From positions 1-48,559 of the forward strand of contig PAHG01000002.1 of the NCBI GenBank assembly GCA_002705795.1: a DNA stretch of 48,559 bases. Reading direction: 5' to 3'. Origin of the DNA: Gammaproteobacteria bacterium. GTDB taxonomy: Bacteria; Pseudomonadota; Gammaproteobacteria; Pseudomonadales; Litorivicinaceae. The notes under the pieces were generated by a model. It did no database searches. It saw only the letters and a list, made by a program, of their open reading frames with translations, and was not told the origin of the DNA. The translations under genes were made by a program, and so were the position numbers. Shown in pieces: positions 1 to 8,670 of the stretch (position 1 is its first letter; every line of letters starts with the position of its first letter).

Positions 1-20
1 ACCAACTGAGCTATTCCCGC
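1..20 (-). tRNA. tRNA-Gly, 5' part only (cut by window edge)
   Basis: Read on the minus strand, these 20 bases match the acceptor 5' strand and D-arm start of a bacterial tRNA (GCGGGAATAGCTCAGTTGGT), the usual beginning of tRNA-Gly(GCC). It lies 3 bases downstream of tRNA-Glu on the same strand, so the two are probably co-transcribed. The anticodon is outside the window, so the Gly assignment rests only on resemblance of the 5' end. Confidence 0.7.
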
Positions 21-23
21 AAG

Positions 24-99
24 TGGCGTCCCGTAGGGGGTTCGAACCCCTGTTGCCGCCGTGAAAGGGCGGAGTCCTAGGCCACTAGACGAACGGGAC
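24..99 (-). tRNA. tRNA-Glu (anticodon TTC)
   Basis: The reverse complement begins GTCCCGTTCGTCTAGTGGCC and ends with ACGGGAC, a discriminator G and an encoded CCA. The anticodon stem encloses CTTTCAC, giving anticodon TTC. The T-arm has the standard GGTTCGAACC. Acceptor GTCCCGT pairs with ACGGGAC without mismatch. Length is 76 nt including CCA. It is the first gene of a short tRNA operon with the partial tRNA-Gly. Confidence 0.95.
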
Positions 100-155
100 T
101 AACCGGTTTGTTTCATACCCCCTGACCTAGACGGGACTTTATGAAACAGGCGCGC

Positions 156-183
156 ATTATGCCAGTCGAGACAAGAAAGGCAA
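156..183 (-). promoter_or_regulatory. Putative sigma-70 promoter of the tRNA-Glu/tRNA-Gly operon
   Basis: On the minus strand TTGCCT (178-183) lies 16 bases upstream of CATAAT (156-161). The bases after the -10 are GC-rich (GCGCGCC), the kind of discriminator typical of stable-RNA promoters under stringent control. The predicted start is near 149, about 50 bases before the tRNA. The boxes are seen; growth-rate control is inferred from the discriminator. Confidence 0.5.
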
Positions 184-204
184 GCCCTGGTAAATTTTTT
201 TATC

Positions 205-1146
205 TTAGGTTTGACCGTTCTGGGAGAAGACAGAGGCAGCGGCAGAAATCACCACTCCATGACGGGCCGCCACCCGTGCACGATCTTTGTCGTAGCCTCC
301 CCCGATCACGGTCGCACAAGGGATTCCTGTACCTCGGATACGCGAAATCACCCCATAGTCTCTTCTATATAGCCCGTCGGTGGTGATAGAGAGTCGCCCC
401 AGCGCGTCATCAACATGTACATCACTCCCTGCGTCGTAGATCACAAAGTCAGGGCGCCAACTTGCGACCACCGACTCCAGAGTCTCAAAGACAAGCGACA
501 GATAGTCATCATCTGTCATGCCATCGGGACAATTCACATCCAAGTCACTATCGACCTTCCGAGCCGGGAAGTTCTTCTCAGCGTGGATAGAACAGGTGAA
601 AATATGCGGATCATGCGCCAATATCGATGCAGTCCCGTCTCCCTGATGTACGTCGCAATCGAAAACCAAGACTCGCGAAGCGAGTCCCTTATTGATGAGA
701 TATCGCGACGAGACCGCGAGATCGTTGTAGATACAGAATCCCGACCCCCGATCACGGTGCGCGTGATGGGTGCCACCAGCCAAGTGGCTGGCAAGCCCAT
801 GAGCCTTTGCAAGCTCACAGGTCCGAATCGTTCCACCGAGCGCCAAGATCGTCCTGTCTCGAAGCCCCTCGCTCCATGGGAGTCCAATCTCCCGGATTAC
901 CTTCGGATCTAGGGTCCCTAACTCGAAACCACGGACATACCCGGGGTCGTGTGTCTCTACCAAGACATCGACCGGACAGGGTTTGGGAGAAAAAAGCTGT
1001 GTCGCGGGGACGTGGAGATCAACCCAATCCTTGAGGAGACGGAACTTCTTCATGGGGAACCGGTGTGACTCTGGAAACTCTGGACTGTATTTATCGTCCC
1101 AGACGATCGGCAGCCGATTCACCGACCGACACCAACCTACTCCCAT
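205..1146 (-). CDS. Histone deacetylase-like (HDAC superfamily) hydrolase
   Basis: A 313-residue protein with the Zn-dependent deacetylase fold. The His pair and active-site region GGTHHAHRDRGSGFC is at 124-138, metal ligands DCDVHQGDGT at 163-172 and DAGSDVHVDD at 238-247, and the late glycine turn GGGY at 282-285. Bacterial relatives deacetylate acetylpolyamines, acetoin-pathway proteins or other N-acetyl substrates; the substrate here is unknown. The ATG is preceded by GAGGGAG and overlaps the end of ugd by 10 bases, so it is the last gene of a galU-ugd-HDAC operon. Placement with sugar-nucleotide genes could mean a carbohydrate-related substrate, but HDAC-family genes also occur in unrelated contexts. 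Confidence 0.88.
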   Translation of the reverse strand: MGVGWCRSVNRLPIVWDDKYSPEFPESHRFPMKKFRLLKDWVDLHVPATQLFSPKPCPVDVLVETHDPGYVRGFELGTLDPKVIREIGLPWSEGLRDRTILALGGTIRTCELAKAHGLASHLAGGTHHAHRDRGSGFCIYNDLAVSSRYLINKGLASRVLVFDCDVHQGDGTASILAHDPHIFTCSIHAEKNFPARKVDSDLDVNCPDGMTDDDYLSLVFETLESVVASWRPDFVIYDAGSDVHVDDALGRLSITTDGLYRRDYGVISRIRGTGIPCATVIGGGYDKDRARVAARHGVVISAAASVFSQNGQT

Positions 1147-2447
1147 CCCTGCTCCCTCAGGCGCCTCGGATCGTACTGGTTTCGGCCATCAAAGATTGTT
1201 TTGCTCTTCATTACGCGCTCCATGGTACTAAAATCGGGCTGCCTGAAGAGGTTCCACTCGGTAACCAAAATAAGCGCGTCAGCGTTGTTGACCGCAGCAT
1301 ACTGGTGGTCACAGAGGACCAACTTGGTCCCGATCCAGTCGGAATCAATTTCGTGGAGAATAGTTTTCATGGCCGCTGGGTCGTATGCTTTAACTGTCGC
1401 GCCACGCTCAACCAACTCACGGATGATGACCGTGCTCGATGCCTCACGGACATCATCAGTCCCAGGCTTAAACGCCAGACCCCACACACCAAAAATCAAA
1501 CCACTTAAATCATCGCTGTAGGATTCTACGATCCGCTCGACCAGCCGATGCTTCTGTGACTGGTCCCGATCCTCGACCGCCTGCATCAGGATCGGAGAGA
1601 ACCCAACATCCTTGGCCATCCCGATGATCGCCTTAACATCCTTAGGGAAACAGGAGCCACCATAACCACATCCAGGAAAAATAAAACTGAAACCGATACG
1701 CGGATCCGAGCCGATCCCCCTCCGGACGTTTTCTACATCTGCGCCCAAGTACTCACAGAGATTCGCGATCTCGTTCATGAACGAGATCTTCGTCGCCAGC
1801 ATCGCGTTAGCGGCATATTTGGTCATCTCAGCGTCCCTAACACCCATGAACATAAGTTTTTCTCGGGTTCGGCTAAATGGCTCATAAAGCTCACGGAGGA
1901 CAGATCGCGCGCGTTCGGAGTCGGTACCAACAACTACCCGGTCAGGCCGCATAAAATCTTCAACTGCGGCGCCCTCCTTCAAAAATTCAGGATTACTCAC
2001 TACATCAAATGGAATCACTTCACCCCGCGCGATTAGGGCCTCCGTGACTTGCGCTACCACTTTCTCGGCCGTACCCACGGGAACAGTCGACTTGTCTGCA
2101 ATCACCAGATAGTCAGTCATATGCTCACCGAGGCTTTGCGCGACATCCAACACGTATCTAAGATCTGCGGACCCGTCTTCACCAGGCGGTGTACCTACAG
2201 CGATCATTGCGACCTGCGCGCTGTCAAGTGCCGCTTTCAAATCATCAGTGAATTCAAGCGAACCGCGATTGAAGTTCCGTTCTACTATTTGCTCGAGACC
2301 AGGCTCATAAATCGGTATCTCAACACGATTCAGACGGGCTAACTTATCTCTGTCGACATCTACACAGATCACGTGGTTGCCCATCTCAGCAAAACAGGCA
2401 CCGGTCACCAAACCGACATAACCGGTACCAATGACAACTAACTTCAT
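1137..2447 (-). CDS. ugd: UDP-glucose 6-dehydrogenase
   Basis: Oxidises UDP-glucose to UDP-glucuronate with two NAD+, in the cytoplasm. The 436-residue protein starts with an NAD-binding Rossmann motif (GTGYVGL, 7-13). It carries the family motif EFLKEGAAVEDF near 154-165 and the catalytic cysteine in GGSCFPKD (C266). Length is typical of the Ugd/TuaD/AlgD family, and the GalU neighbour 6 bases upstream makes UDP-glucose the expected substrate. UDP-glucuronate would feed the glycan locus, where an asparagine-synthase-like gene could amidate a uronic acid (inference). Confidence 0.96.
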   Translation of the reverse strand: MKLVVIGTGYVGLVTGACFAEMGNHVICVDVDRDKLARLNRVEIPIYEPGLEQIVERNFNRGSLEFTDDLKAALDSAQVAMIAVGTPPGEDGSADLRYVLDVAQSLGEHMTDYLVIADKSTVPVGTAEKVVAQVTEALIARGEVIPFDVVSNPEFLKEGAAVEDFMRPDRVVVGTDSERARSVLRELYEPFSRTREKLMFMGVRDAEMTKYAANAMLATKISFMNEIANLCEYLGADVENVRRGIGSDPRIGFSFIFPGCGYGGSCFPKDVKAIIGMAKDVGFSPILMQAVEDRDQSQKHRLVERIVESYSDDLSGLIFGVWGLAFKPGTDDVREASSTVIIRELVERGATVKAYDPAAMKTILHEIDSDWIGTKLVLCDHQYAAVNNADALILVTEWNLFRQPDFSTMERVMKSKTIFDGRNQYDPRRLREQGWE

Positions 2448-2453
2448 GCTTGA

Positions 2454-3284
2454 CTAGCTTCCAGCCTTGTAAAACTTCTCGTAACAGTGATTCGTCGCTT
2501 CAACAAATCCGTCGATCGACCCGCAATCAAACCGGCGACCCTTAAATCGGTAGGCCAAGACACAACCCTCCTGTGCCTGTGCTTTCAGAGCATCAGTTAT
2601 CTGTAGCTCGCCATTCTTCCCAGGGAGCGTATCTCGCAGCACATCAAAAATATTGGGCGTAAGAATGTACCGACCGATGATTCCAAGGTTCGAAGGGGCC
2701 TGATCCCTAGTTGGCTTCTCGACCATATCTGTGACTCGGTAAATTCCATCTTTAACCAACTCACCAGCGACCACTCCGTACTGATGGATATGATCATCAG
2801 AGACCTCCTCGACAGCTACGATCGAGCAACGGAACTGTCGGAACAACTTAACCATCTGCATCAGTACCCCCTCACCGTCGGTGATACACAAGTCATCGGC
2901 TAAAACGACTGCGAACGGTTCGTCCCCAATAAGGGTCTCGCCCGTCAGTACCGCGTTCCCCAGGCCCTTCATCTCTTTCTGACGGGTATAAGAAAACTCA
3001 CAGGCCCCTATCAATTCCCGGGTAGGATGGATCAGGTCCTCTTTGCCAGTTCCACGGATCTGGTCCTCGAGCTCGTAGTTAATGTCGAAGTGGTCCTCAA
3101 TTGCACGCTTGCCGCGGCCGGTCACGAACCCCACGCGAGTCAGGCCCGCATCAACAGCCTCCTCCACTGCATACTCAATTAATGGCTTGTTGACCACCGG
3201 GAGCATCTCTTTGGGCGACGACTTAGTCGCGGGCAAAAACCGCGTGCCATAGCCGGCTACTGGGAAAAGGCATTTTTGTATCAT
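2454..3284 (-). CDS. galU: UTP-glucose-1-phosphate uridylyltransferase
   Basis: Makes UDP-glucose from UTP and glucose-1-phosphate. The N-terminus contains the nucleotidyltransferase signature FPVAGYGTRFLPATK, followed by SSPKEMLPVVNKP. MVEKP appears mid-protein, and DCGSIDGFVEA near the end is typical of GalU. I place the start at the ATG giving MIQKCLFPVAG because AGGA lies 6 bases upstream and this matches the family start; an ATG eight codons upstream is less likely. First gene of the galU-ugd-HDAC operon. Confidence 0.95.
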   Translation of the reverse strand: MIQKCLFPVAGYGTRFLPATKSSPKEMLPVVNKPLIEYAVEEAVDAGLTRVGFVTGRGKRAIEDHFDINYELEDQIRGTGKEDLIHPTRELIGACEFSYTRQKEMKGLGNAVLTGETLIGDEPFAVVLADDLCITDGEGVLMQMVKLFRQFRCSIVAVEEVSDDHIHQYGVVAGELVKDGIYRVTDMVEKPTRDQAPSNLGIIGRYILTPNIFDVLRDTLPGKNGELQITDALKAQAQEGCVLAYRFKGRRFDCGSIDGFVEATNHCYEKFYKAGS

Positions 3285-3315
3285 TGAAAGTCCTGCGCTA
3301 TGAACCATTCACTCT

Positions 3316-3453
3316 CTAAGTGACAAAGATACCAGAATCGAAGCCACAAATCGGGTCTACCCGCAGAGCGATCTCATCACCGTATGAACCATCACTCGCT
3401 TCATCTAGATTTTTAGATAATTCTTTTCTCATTCTAACAAACCAAATGAACAA
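3316..3453 (-). CDS. Possible small protein upstream of galU (45 aa)
   Basis: An open frame begins with TTG (GAGG six bases upstream), has an in-frame ATG at 3432, and stops at 3316, 32 bases before galU. The residues look protein-like: a short hydrophobic start, then a charged stretch, ending in DPICGFDSGIFVT. I do not recognise a family. It could be a short leader gene, the tail of a decayed gene, or chance. It fills most of the gap between the acyltransferase and galU. Confidence 0.3.
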   Translation of the reverse strand: MFIWFVRMRKELSKNLDEASDGSYGDEIALRVDPICGFDSGIFVT

Positions 3454-3483
3454 GGCTCGCCTCTAGTTTTTTTGACACGCAAG

Positions 3484-5508
3484 TCAATCTCTTCGATTGA
3501 TCAAAAGCTTTTCCATACATGACTCGGCGGGATGCATTCCATCATAAAATTCATCTTCCTTACACCCAACAGCATGTCCATCGTAAGAGCCAATTATCCG
3601 AACCTTATTTTTGTAGGCAAAATCTCTATACCACTGTTCGATCTCGATGAAGACAGGTTTTTGAGTCAGCATCATTTGGTATAACTTTGGATGGTAAGGC
3701 GCTAAGACAAGATGGACAGAAACCCCATTTTTTTTTAGGTACCATACAAATTTCTCCAGAAGTTCGATGGACCTTTTATCATAATCAAAATCATCCATCG
3801 CGTAATTTAGTATGGAATTAAACCCCAACTCGATATTGTGAATATTATTAGCATAGCTTTCACTATAGATATGTGACCCATCATAGGCTTTTTTCGCATA
3901 AGGCTCTATTTTATTATCACGTGGAATTCTCGATGAGTTATCTGGCCTAATCAGATTACGGAAGGATACAAACGGATGATAGCTATCATAGTGAATCCCT
4001 CGTTGTATTTTCGAATTCAAAAACTGCCGCGGAGCATCATTTTTTTCAATTTGTCGCAACCAAAAACTTAATAATTCACCGACCGACATGTATCTATTTT
4101 GATCGTCATAAACATTAATAAGCCAAGGATCGGCTGAAATAAAAATATTTTCATACTTTAGTTTTGGTAACGCTTCTAACCCAAAAGCAATATTATCCTC
4201 CATTGACGCTCCACTTACAGTGAGGCTCTGGATGTCCTCGCCCATTATGCGGGAATTAATCTGCATAACTCTGCTCGAACCAACAACAATACTTTTTACC
4301 GTATCTAATGGATACAGAAGTCGACCTTCCACAAACTTTCTCTCGTCTTGATTTTCAAAATATACGAAATCATTTTGAGATAGTTGTTCAGCTAGCCTAT
4401 ATTCACCACCATCAACTAGCATCTTTGATGTATACCCTAATATGGATAATAGGATTAACCCGCTTATAAGAGAGAAAATTAATGTACTTTTTCCAACGCA
4501 GGCCTGATCACGGAATGGTTTCTCTATAAACCGCCAACTAAAAACTGATAGAAGAATGGTAATGCCTATTAAAGCTAGACCAACGGACGGACCCAAATCT
4601 ATTTTATTTGTATAGATTCTAAAAAACGCAAAAATAGGTTGATGCCAGAGGTAAGCTGAGTAGCTAATTAGACCAAGACCAACAAGTATTTTTGTGCCCA
4701 AAATCCCTGCAACGAACGTTTCTCTTTCACCGTAAATTACAATCAAAGCTGCTCCAACAACCGGAAGCAATGTATATAAACTTGGAAACGGCGTTTTTTT
4801 ATCAAATAAAAAAATCGAAATAATAATTAATATAAAACCGAGTGACGCAAGAATGTTATCCTTCTGTACTCCAATCCGTTTTACTATCAAGGCGGCTAAA
4901 GCGCCCATAAATAATTCCCATGCCCTGGTTGGTAACAGGTAAAAGTTTGCTGTCGCCCTGTTTCGCCAGCCCCATTCACTTAAAAGCAGACTAACTACTA
5001 CCATGCCAGTAACAATCCAAAAAACTTTATTCGTTCCAAGCCGCCATATTAGCAATAAAAATAATGGGAACAGCATGTAGTATTGCTCTTCGACAGCTAA
5101 ACTCCACGTGTGAACTATCGGATTTAGTTCTACTGAGTCATCAAAATAGCCTTGTGTTCTCCAAAAAACGACATTGGAAAGAAAAAAAGAGACCCCAATC
5201 AGACCGCTACCAAACTTTTCCAATGCCGCGTCCGATAGGAGAAACCAAGCAAATGGTACAGAAGCCATCATCACAAAGACGAGTGCTGGAAGAATCCTTC
5301 TGGCACGTCTCTCATAAAAATTTGCAATGCTCAGTTTTTTGTTTTCTAAACCTTCGATTAAGATTGTTGCAATAAGATAACCACTGATTACGAAGAAGAC
5401 ATCAACACCTACATATCCGCCACTAAACAGATCAAAGCCAGCATGGAAAAGTATCACTGGTAATATTGCTAAAGCGCGTAAGCCATCAATTTCGGCGCGA
5501 TACTGCAT
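3484..5508 (-). CDS. Acyltransferase 3 family protein with C-terminal SGNH domain (OafA-like)
   Basis: A 674-residue membrane protein likely to O-acetylate a surface glycan from the cytoplasmic or periplasmic side. The first ~350 residues are a multi-helix acyltransferase 3 domain: YRAEIDGLRALAILPVILFH (family motif, H22), GGYVGVDVFFVISGYL at 30-45, and HTWSLAVEEQYY. The last ~290 residues form an SGNH-type domain with an early GSSRV block and a late Asp-His dyad in DGMHPAESC (D656, H659). This two-domain layout is known for O-antigen acetylases. The region is visibly more A/T-rich than galU-ugd, suggesting separate acquisition. The acyl group and target sugar cannot be read from sequence. 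Confidence 0.92.
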   Translation of the reverse strand: MQYRAEIDGLRALAILPVILFHAGFDLFSGGYVGVDVFFVISGYLIATILIEGLENKKLSIANFYERRARRILPALVFVMMASVPFAWFLLSDAALEKFGSGLIGVSFFLSNVVFWRTQGYFDDSVELNPIVHTWSLAVEEQYYMLFPLFLLLIWRLGTNKVFWIVTGMVVVSLLLSEWGWRNRATANFYLLPTRAWELFMGALAALIVKRIGVQKDNILASLGFILIIISIFLFDKKTPFPSLYTLLPVVGAALIVIYGERETFVAGILGTKILVGLGLISYSAYLWHQPIFAFFRIYTNKIDLGPSVGLALIGITILLSVFSWRFIEKPFRDQACVGKSTLIFSLISGLILLSILGYTSKMLVDGGEYRLAEQLSQNDFVYFENQDERKFVEGRLLYPLDTVKSIVVGSSRVMQINSRIMGEDIQSLTVSGASMEDNIAFGLEALPKLKYENIFISADPWLINVYDDQNRYMSVGELLSFWLRQIEKNDAPRQFLNSKIQRGIHYDSYHPFVSFRNLIRPDNSSRIPRDNKIEPYAKKAYDGSHIYSESYANNIHNIELGFNSILNYAMDDFDYDKRSIELLEKFVWYLKKNGVSVHLVLAPYHPKLYQMMLTQKPVFIEIEQWYRDFAYKNKVRIIGSYDGHAVGCKEDEFYDGMHPAESCMEKLLINRRD

Positions 5509-6088
5509 CGGTTTACCTTGGGCGACAATAAAGGGGAAATAGGTCGAACCAATCTTATATCTTGAACAGCCGAACTTCTAGGCGTTTTAAATTTTTAGGC
5601 ATAACATTGCCACAGGGCAATCATTCACAAGGAGGTACTGTAGAACGACCTCCGGTTATTATTGAATATATTTCGCGTTGATTTTAGAAGACGCGTTCGA
5701 AAAAAACGGATTATGATCAACAAAAGATTATGCTTCGAAACGTTGAAGATATTCTTGAAGAAACCAGAGAGAGCTGAATATTGCGAGTCCGAGAACCAAT
5801 TAATTATATGAACACAAGACATTTTGAGTGTTACTATGACGAAAAGTGAGCTTTTTTTAATAATAAAACCTTTAAAGGTGGAGGATGTGGAATGTTGGCC
5901 AGACGGCAGGTTATAGCTTTCTCAAAGAGGATTGATAGTAACCTCTCGTGCAAAATTCTGGGCTGATCAAGTCATTCGTAGCCCTACGCTCACCAATACC
6001 CTAACCGATGTACCAAGAACATTATTAGCTGTTTCCGTATCTGTATCGAAGCACTTGTACTAATCGGGCAACAGAACTCAAATCGTTT
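5509..6088. other. 580-base stretch with no confident gene
   Basis: Holds the upstream region of the acyltransferase and the region downstream of the dehydratase, both minus-strand genes. There is no recognisable transposase end, tRNA or terminator. On the plus strand there are two overlapping short frames. One is 5836-5916 (26 codons). The other is 5892-5966 (24 codons), with a strong GGTGGAGG seven bases before its ATG. A further open plus frame runs to a stop near 6063, and part of the same DNA is also open on the minus strand. This pattern fits a decayed gene but may be chance. Confidence 0.4.
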
Positions 6089-7972
6089 TTAAAGGCTAGC
6101 CTCTCTTACATAGTTTACATTAGGACTTGATAACAATCGTTTTAATTCGGCCGGATTTTCACTGTTCATCGCCGATTCAAGAGCATTTAATAAGTCTTCG
6201 ATTTGTAATTTATTCAAATCTTTTGGCATTTCCCGCAAGACTTTAGCATTCGCTGTTGGCATTAGACTATCCTCGAGCGACAGCTCTTCATGCATCTTTT
6301 CACCCGGTCTTAATCCTGTGTAAACAATTTCGATATCACCCTCTGGATTTGACTCATTTTTCAGTGACAGGCCTGATAAACCAATCATACGCTTCGCGAG
6401 ATCGACTATCTTTACCGGTTTCCCCATATCTAGTACGAATACATCTCCGCGTGACTCAAGAGAGCTGCAGTGGATTATTAACTGCGAAGCTTCGACAATA
6501 GTCATGAAGAAGCGCGTTACTTCCGGGTCAGTGACGGTCACTGGTCCGCCTTTCGCTATCTGTGACCTAAATATCGGGATAACCGACCCTGACGAATTTA
6601 AAACATTTCCAAATCGCACGATAGCAGCGTTAGATCGCTCTGATGTACCGAATCTAGTTTGCACGATAAGTTCCGATACACGCTTAGATGCTCCCATAAT
6701 ATTTGTTGGCCTAACAGCCTTATCGGAAGATACTAAAACAAAACGTTTTACATTTTGCTTGAACGCGACATCCACGCAGTTTTTTGTGCCAATAACATTA
6801 TTTTTCATCGCTACGGCTATATTTCCCTCCACCAAAGAGACATGCTTATATGCGGCCGCGTGAAAAAACGTATCGACATCATGATCCTCGCACACCTTCT
6901 GCAAGAGCGAGCTATCGAGGATCGACCCCAGTACAGGAATAATCTCAAAAGAGTCGATATGTTTACTACGCCCTTCCAACTCACTTAATATTTTGAATAA
7001 GTTAAATTCCGATACTTCAAACAAAACCAATTTACTCAATTCTAAATCAACAAGTTGTCTGCAGAGTTCGGAACCAATCGAGCCCCCCGCTCCGGTTACT
7101 AAAACAACCGATCCAGTATAGATTTCTGCTAGATACGACGCCTCTCTCTCAACCTCATTACGACCGGTGAGATTAGCTATATCAAGCATCTCAGACTGAT
7201 GTAATCTCGCTTTTCCCGAAAGCAATTCGTCAATCCTGGGTATCGAAAGCACACCAAATCCATTGTCCACAAAAAATCTACTGATCGCCTTGAGCTCACT
7301 ATCTGATGAATTGGGAATACAAAGAATAACTTTTCTCACGTTAAGACGGTGGTATAACTCCTGTACTTTCTCCCGTGGAAATACCCTAACCCCTGATATA
7401 ACTGCCGACTTTTTTCCAATATCATCATCGACAAAGCCAACTACGGTGTATTTATAATCACTCGAGATTAAATTGCAAAGCCGTCGACCGGTTGCCCCGG
7501 CTCCGAAAATAATGACCGGCTCCTGGGTACCCAAATTGAGTCGTCTGCTAATCCCACGATAAACAAGGCGGACTGACGTTAATCCAACAATATTTAATAA
7601 GAGTTGAATAATCGGTATTGACCTCGGAATCTGAGCGGTGCCAAAGAAGTCGAAGATTGTAACTGCAACAAATCCAGATAACGAACCTATGGTTAACGGT
7701 AACAATATCGAAAAATCAAGATTTCTATTTAGGTGAGAGTATGCTCTGAGTAAAAAGAGACTGGTGATTACAACCATAGATGTCAAAATGGAACCAAACC
7801 AGAGCTTGGAAATGGAGTAATCAAAAACAATGCTAGAATCGAGATATCGTAAATCGAATGCTAACCAAAAACTATATAGTATTAAAATTAAATCCAGAAA
7901 GATGGCAACGATAGTAAAATACCGCCTTCTTCCTGAGGAAATAAAATTACTGAATAGTATTAGTTTCGACAT
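6089..7972 (-). CDS. Membrane-anchored nucleotide-sugar 4,6-dehydratase (WbpM/FlaA1/PglF family)
   Basis: A 627-residue protein. About four membrane helices (roughly 21-38, 60-77, 88-108, 118-135) are followed by a first Rossmann-like domain (IIFGAGATG, 154-162) and a C-terminal SDR domain (VTGAGGSIGSEL, 292-303). The SDR active site reads SSDKAVRPTNIMGASK (415-430), with Met replacing the usual Tyr (M426) and K430, as in UDP-GlcNAc 4,6-dehydratases WbpM and PglF. The expected product is UDP-4-keto-6-deoxy-GlcNAc (C5-retaining or epimerised cannot be told). It overlaps the upstream methyltransferase by 13 bases and is probably the first committed step of a nonulosonate or bacillosamine-type route. 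Confidence 0.92.
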   Translation of the reverse strand: MSKLILFSNFISSGRRRYFTIVAIFLDLILILYSFWLAFDLRYLDSSIVFDYSISKLWFGSILTSMVVITSLFLLRAYSHLNRNLDFSILLPLTIGSLSGFVAVTIFDFFGTAQIPRSIPIIQLLLNIVGLTSVRLVYRGISRRLNLGTQEPVIIFGAGATGRRLCNLISSDYKYTVVGFVDDDIGKKSAVISGVRVFPREKVQELYHRLNVRKVILCIPNSSDSELKAISRFFVDNGFGVLSIPRIDELLSGKARLHQSEMLDIANLTGRNEVEREASYLAEIYTGSVVLVTGAGGSIGSELCRQLVDLELSKLVLFEVSEFNLFKILSELEGRSKHIDSFEIIPVLGSILDSSLLQKVCEDHDVDTFFHAAAYKHVSLVEGNIAVAMKNNVIGTKNCVDVAFKQNVKRFVLVSSDKAVRPTNIMGASKRVSELIVQTRFGTSERSNAAIVRFGNVLNSSGSVIPIFRSQIAKGGPVTVTDPEVTRFFMTIVEASQLIIHCSSLESRGDVFVLDMGKPVKIVDLAKRMIGLSGLSLKNESNPEGDIEIVYTGLRPGEKMHEELSLEDSLMPTANAKVLREMPKDLNKLQIEDLLNALESAMNSENPAELKRLLSSPNVNYVREASL

Positions 7973-8670
7973 AGGATACTAATCTGTCCGGAATAAATTT
8001 GGGTTCCGGATGTGCCGTTGTTATAATCTATATACTCTAATTTTTCTATAACGAAACCTGATTTTTTCAACAAATTAATTATTTCAAAAGGTCTGAAAAT
8101 ATGTCCTGTACATTCTATATCTTGACTGCCTATTTTCATCCGAAAACGAAGGTCACCTGATTTGAAACTCTGGGGTGGGAAGATTTTGTCTTTTATTACG
8201 CGATAAATTACACGCAAAGGCCCGTAGCGATAGTAGTAGTAATTGTTGACATCAAGAAAAAATAGCCCATTCTTTTTTACCTTTTTTCTAATATCTTTCA
8301 AAAATTGGAGCCTCGATTCTTCGGGGACATGACCAAGCACGTTCCATAGCATCGTGACTAGGTCACGAGGTTCTCCAGAAATATCTTTGATGGTATTGAT
8401 CTGATAAAAAGAGATGTCGGATGGCCCATGAAGGTTAGCTCGCGCTTTATCTATCATTCCGGTACTTAGATCCACACCATCAGTCGAGGGACAAGATAAT
8501 TTCTCGTGTAATCTGATGGTACGTACACCATCACCACATCCAATATCGAGATAGGTAGTTACCTCGAAACCTGAGAGTGAGGTTACGAGAAATGCGTCTA
8601 CCCCATCTAAGTACTCGTTTTTACTCATCGCCAAGTCAGAGTAGAAAGGAGCGATCAAATTATAATTCAT
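7960..8670 (-). CDS. SAM-dependent class I methyltransferase
   Basis: A 236-residue protein with methyltransferase motif I (YLDIGCGDGVRT, 40-51), motif II region around DGVDLS and a motif-IV-like block (DLVTMLWNVLGH). Its ATG shares the A of the upstream synthase stop (TAATG), so the two genes are translationally coupled. The target is probably a sugar or its N-acyl group in the nonulosonate part of the glycan (inference from position). There is no membrane segment. Exact chemistry (O-, N- or C-methylation) cannot be assigned. Confidence 0.88.
   Translation of the reverse strand: MNYNLIAPFYSDLAMSKNEYLDGVDAFLVTSLSGFEVTTYLDIGCGDGVRTIRLHEKLSCPSTDGVDLSTGMIDKARANLHGPSDISFYQINTIKDISGEPRDLVTMLWNVLGHVPEESRLQFLKDIRKKVKKNGLFFLDVNNYYYYRYGPLRVIYRVIKDKIFPPQSFKSGDLRFRMKIGSQDIECTGHIFRPFEIINLLKKSGFVIEKLEYIDYNNGTSGTQIYSGQISILCRN

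Noticed and set aside
1-99. tRNA genes as an integration site for a mobile element
   Set aside because: No integrase, no repeated tRNA 3' end and no phage or plasmid genes are seen anywhere in the window.
415-912. 165-codon open frame on the plus strand
   Set aside because: Antisense to the HDAC-like gene, whose metal-binding motifs are intact; no ribosome binding site or family features.
1065-1508. 147-codon open frame on the plus strand
   Set aside because: Antisense to the end of ugd and start of the HDAC-like gene; no family features.
5509-6088. Insertion sequence remnant
   Set aside because: No terminal inverted repeats, target duplications or transposase motifs could be seen.
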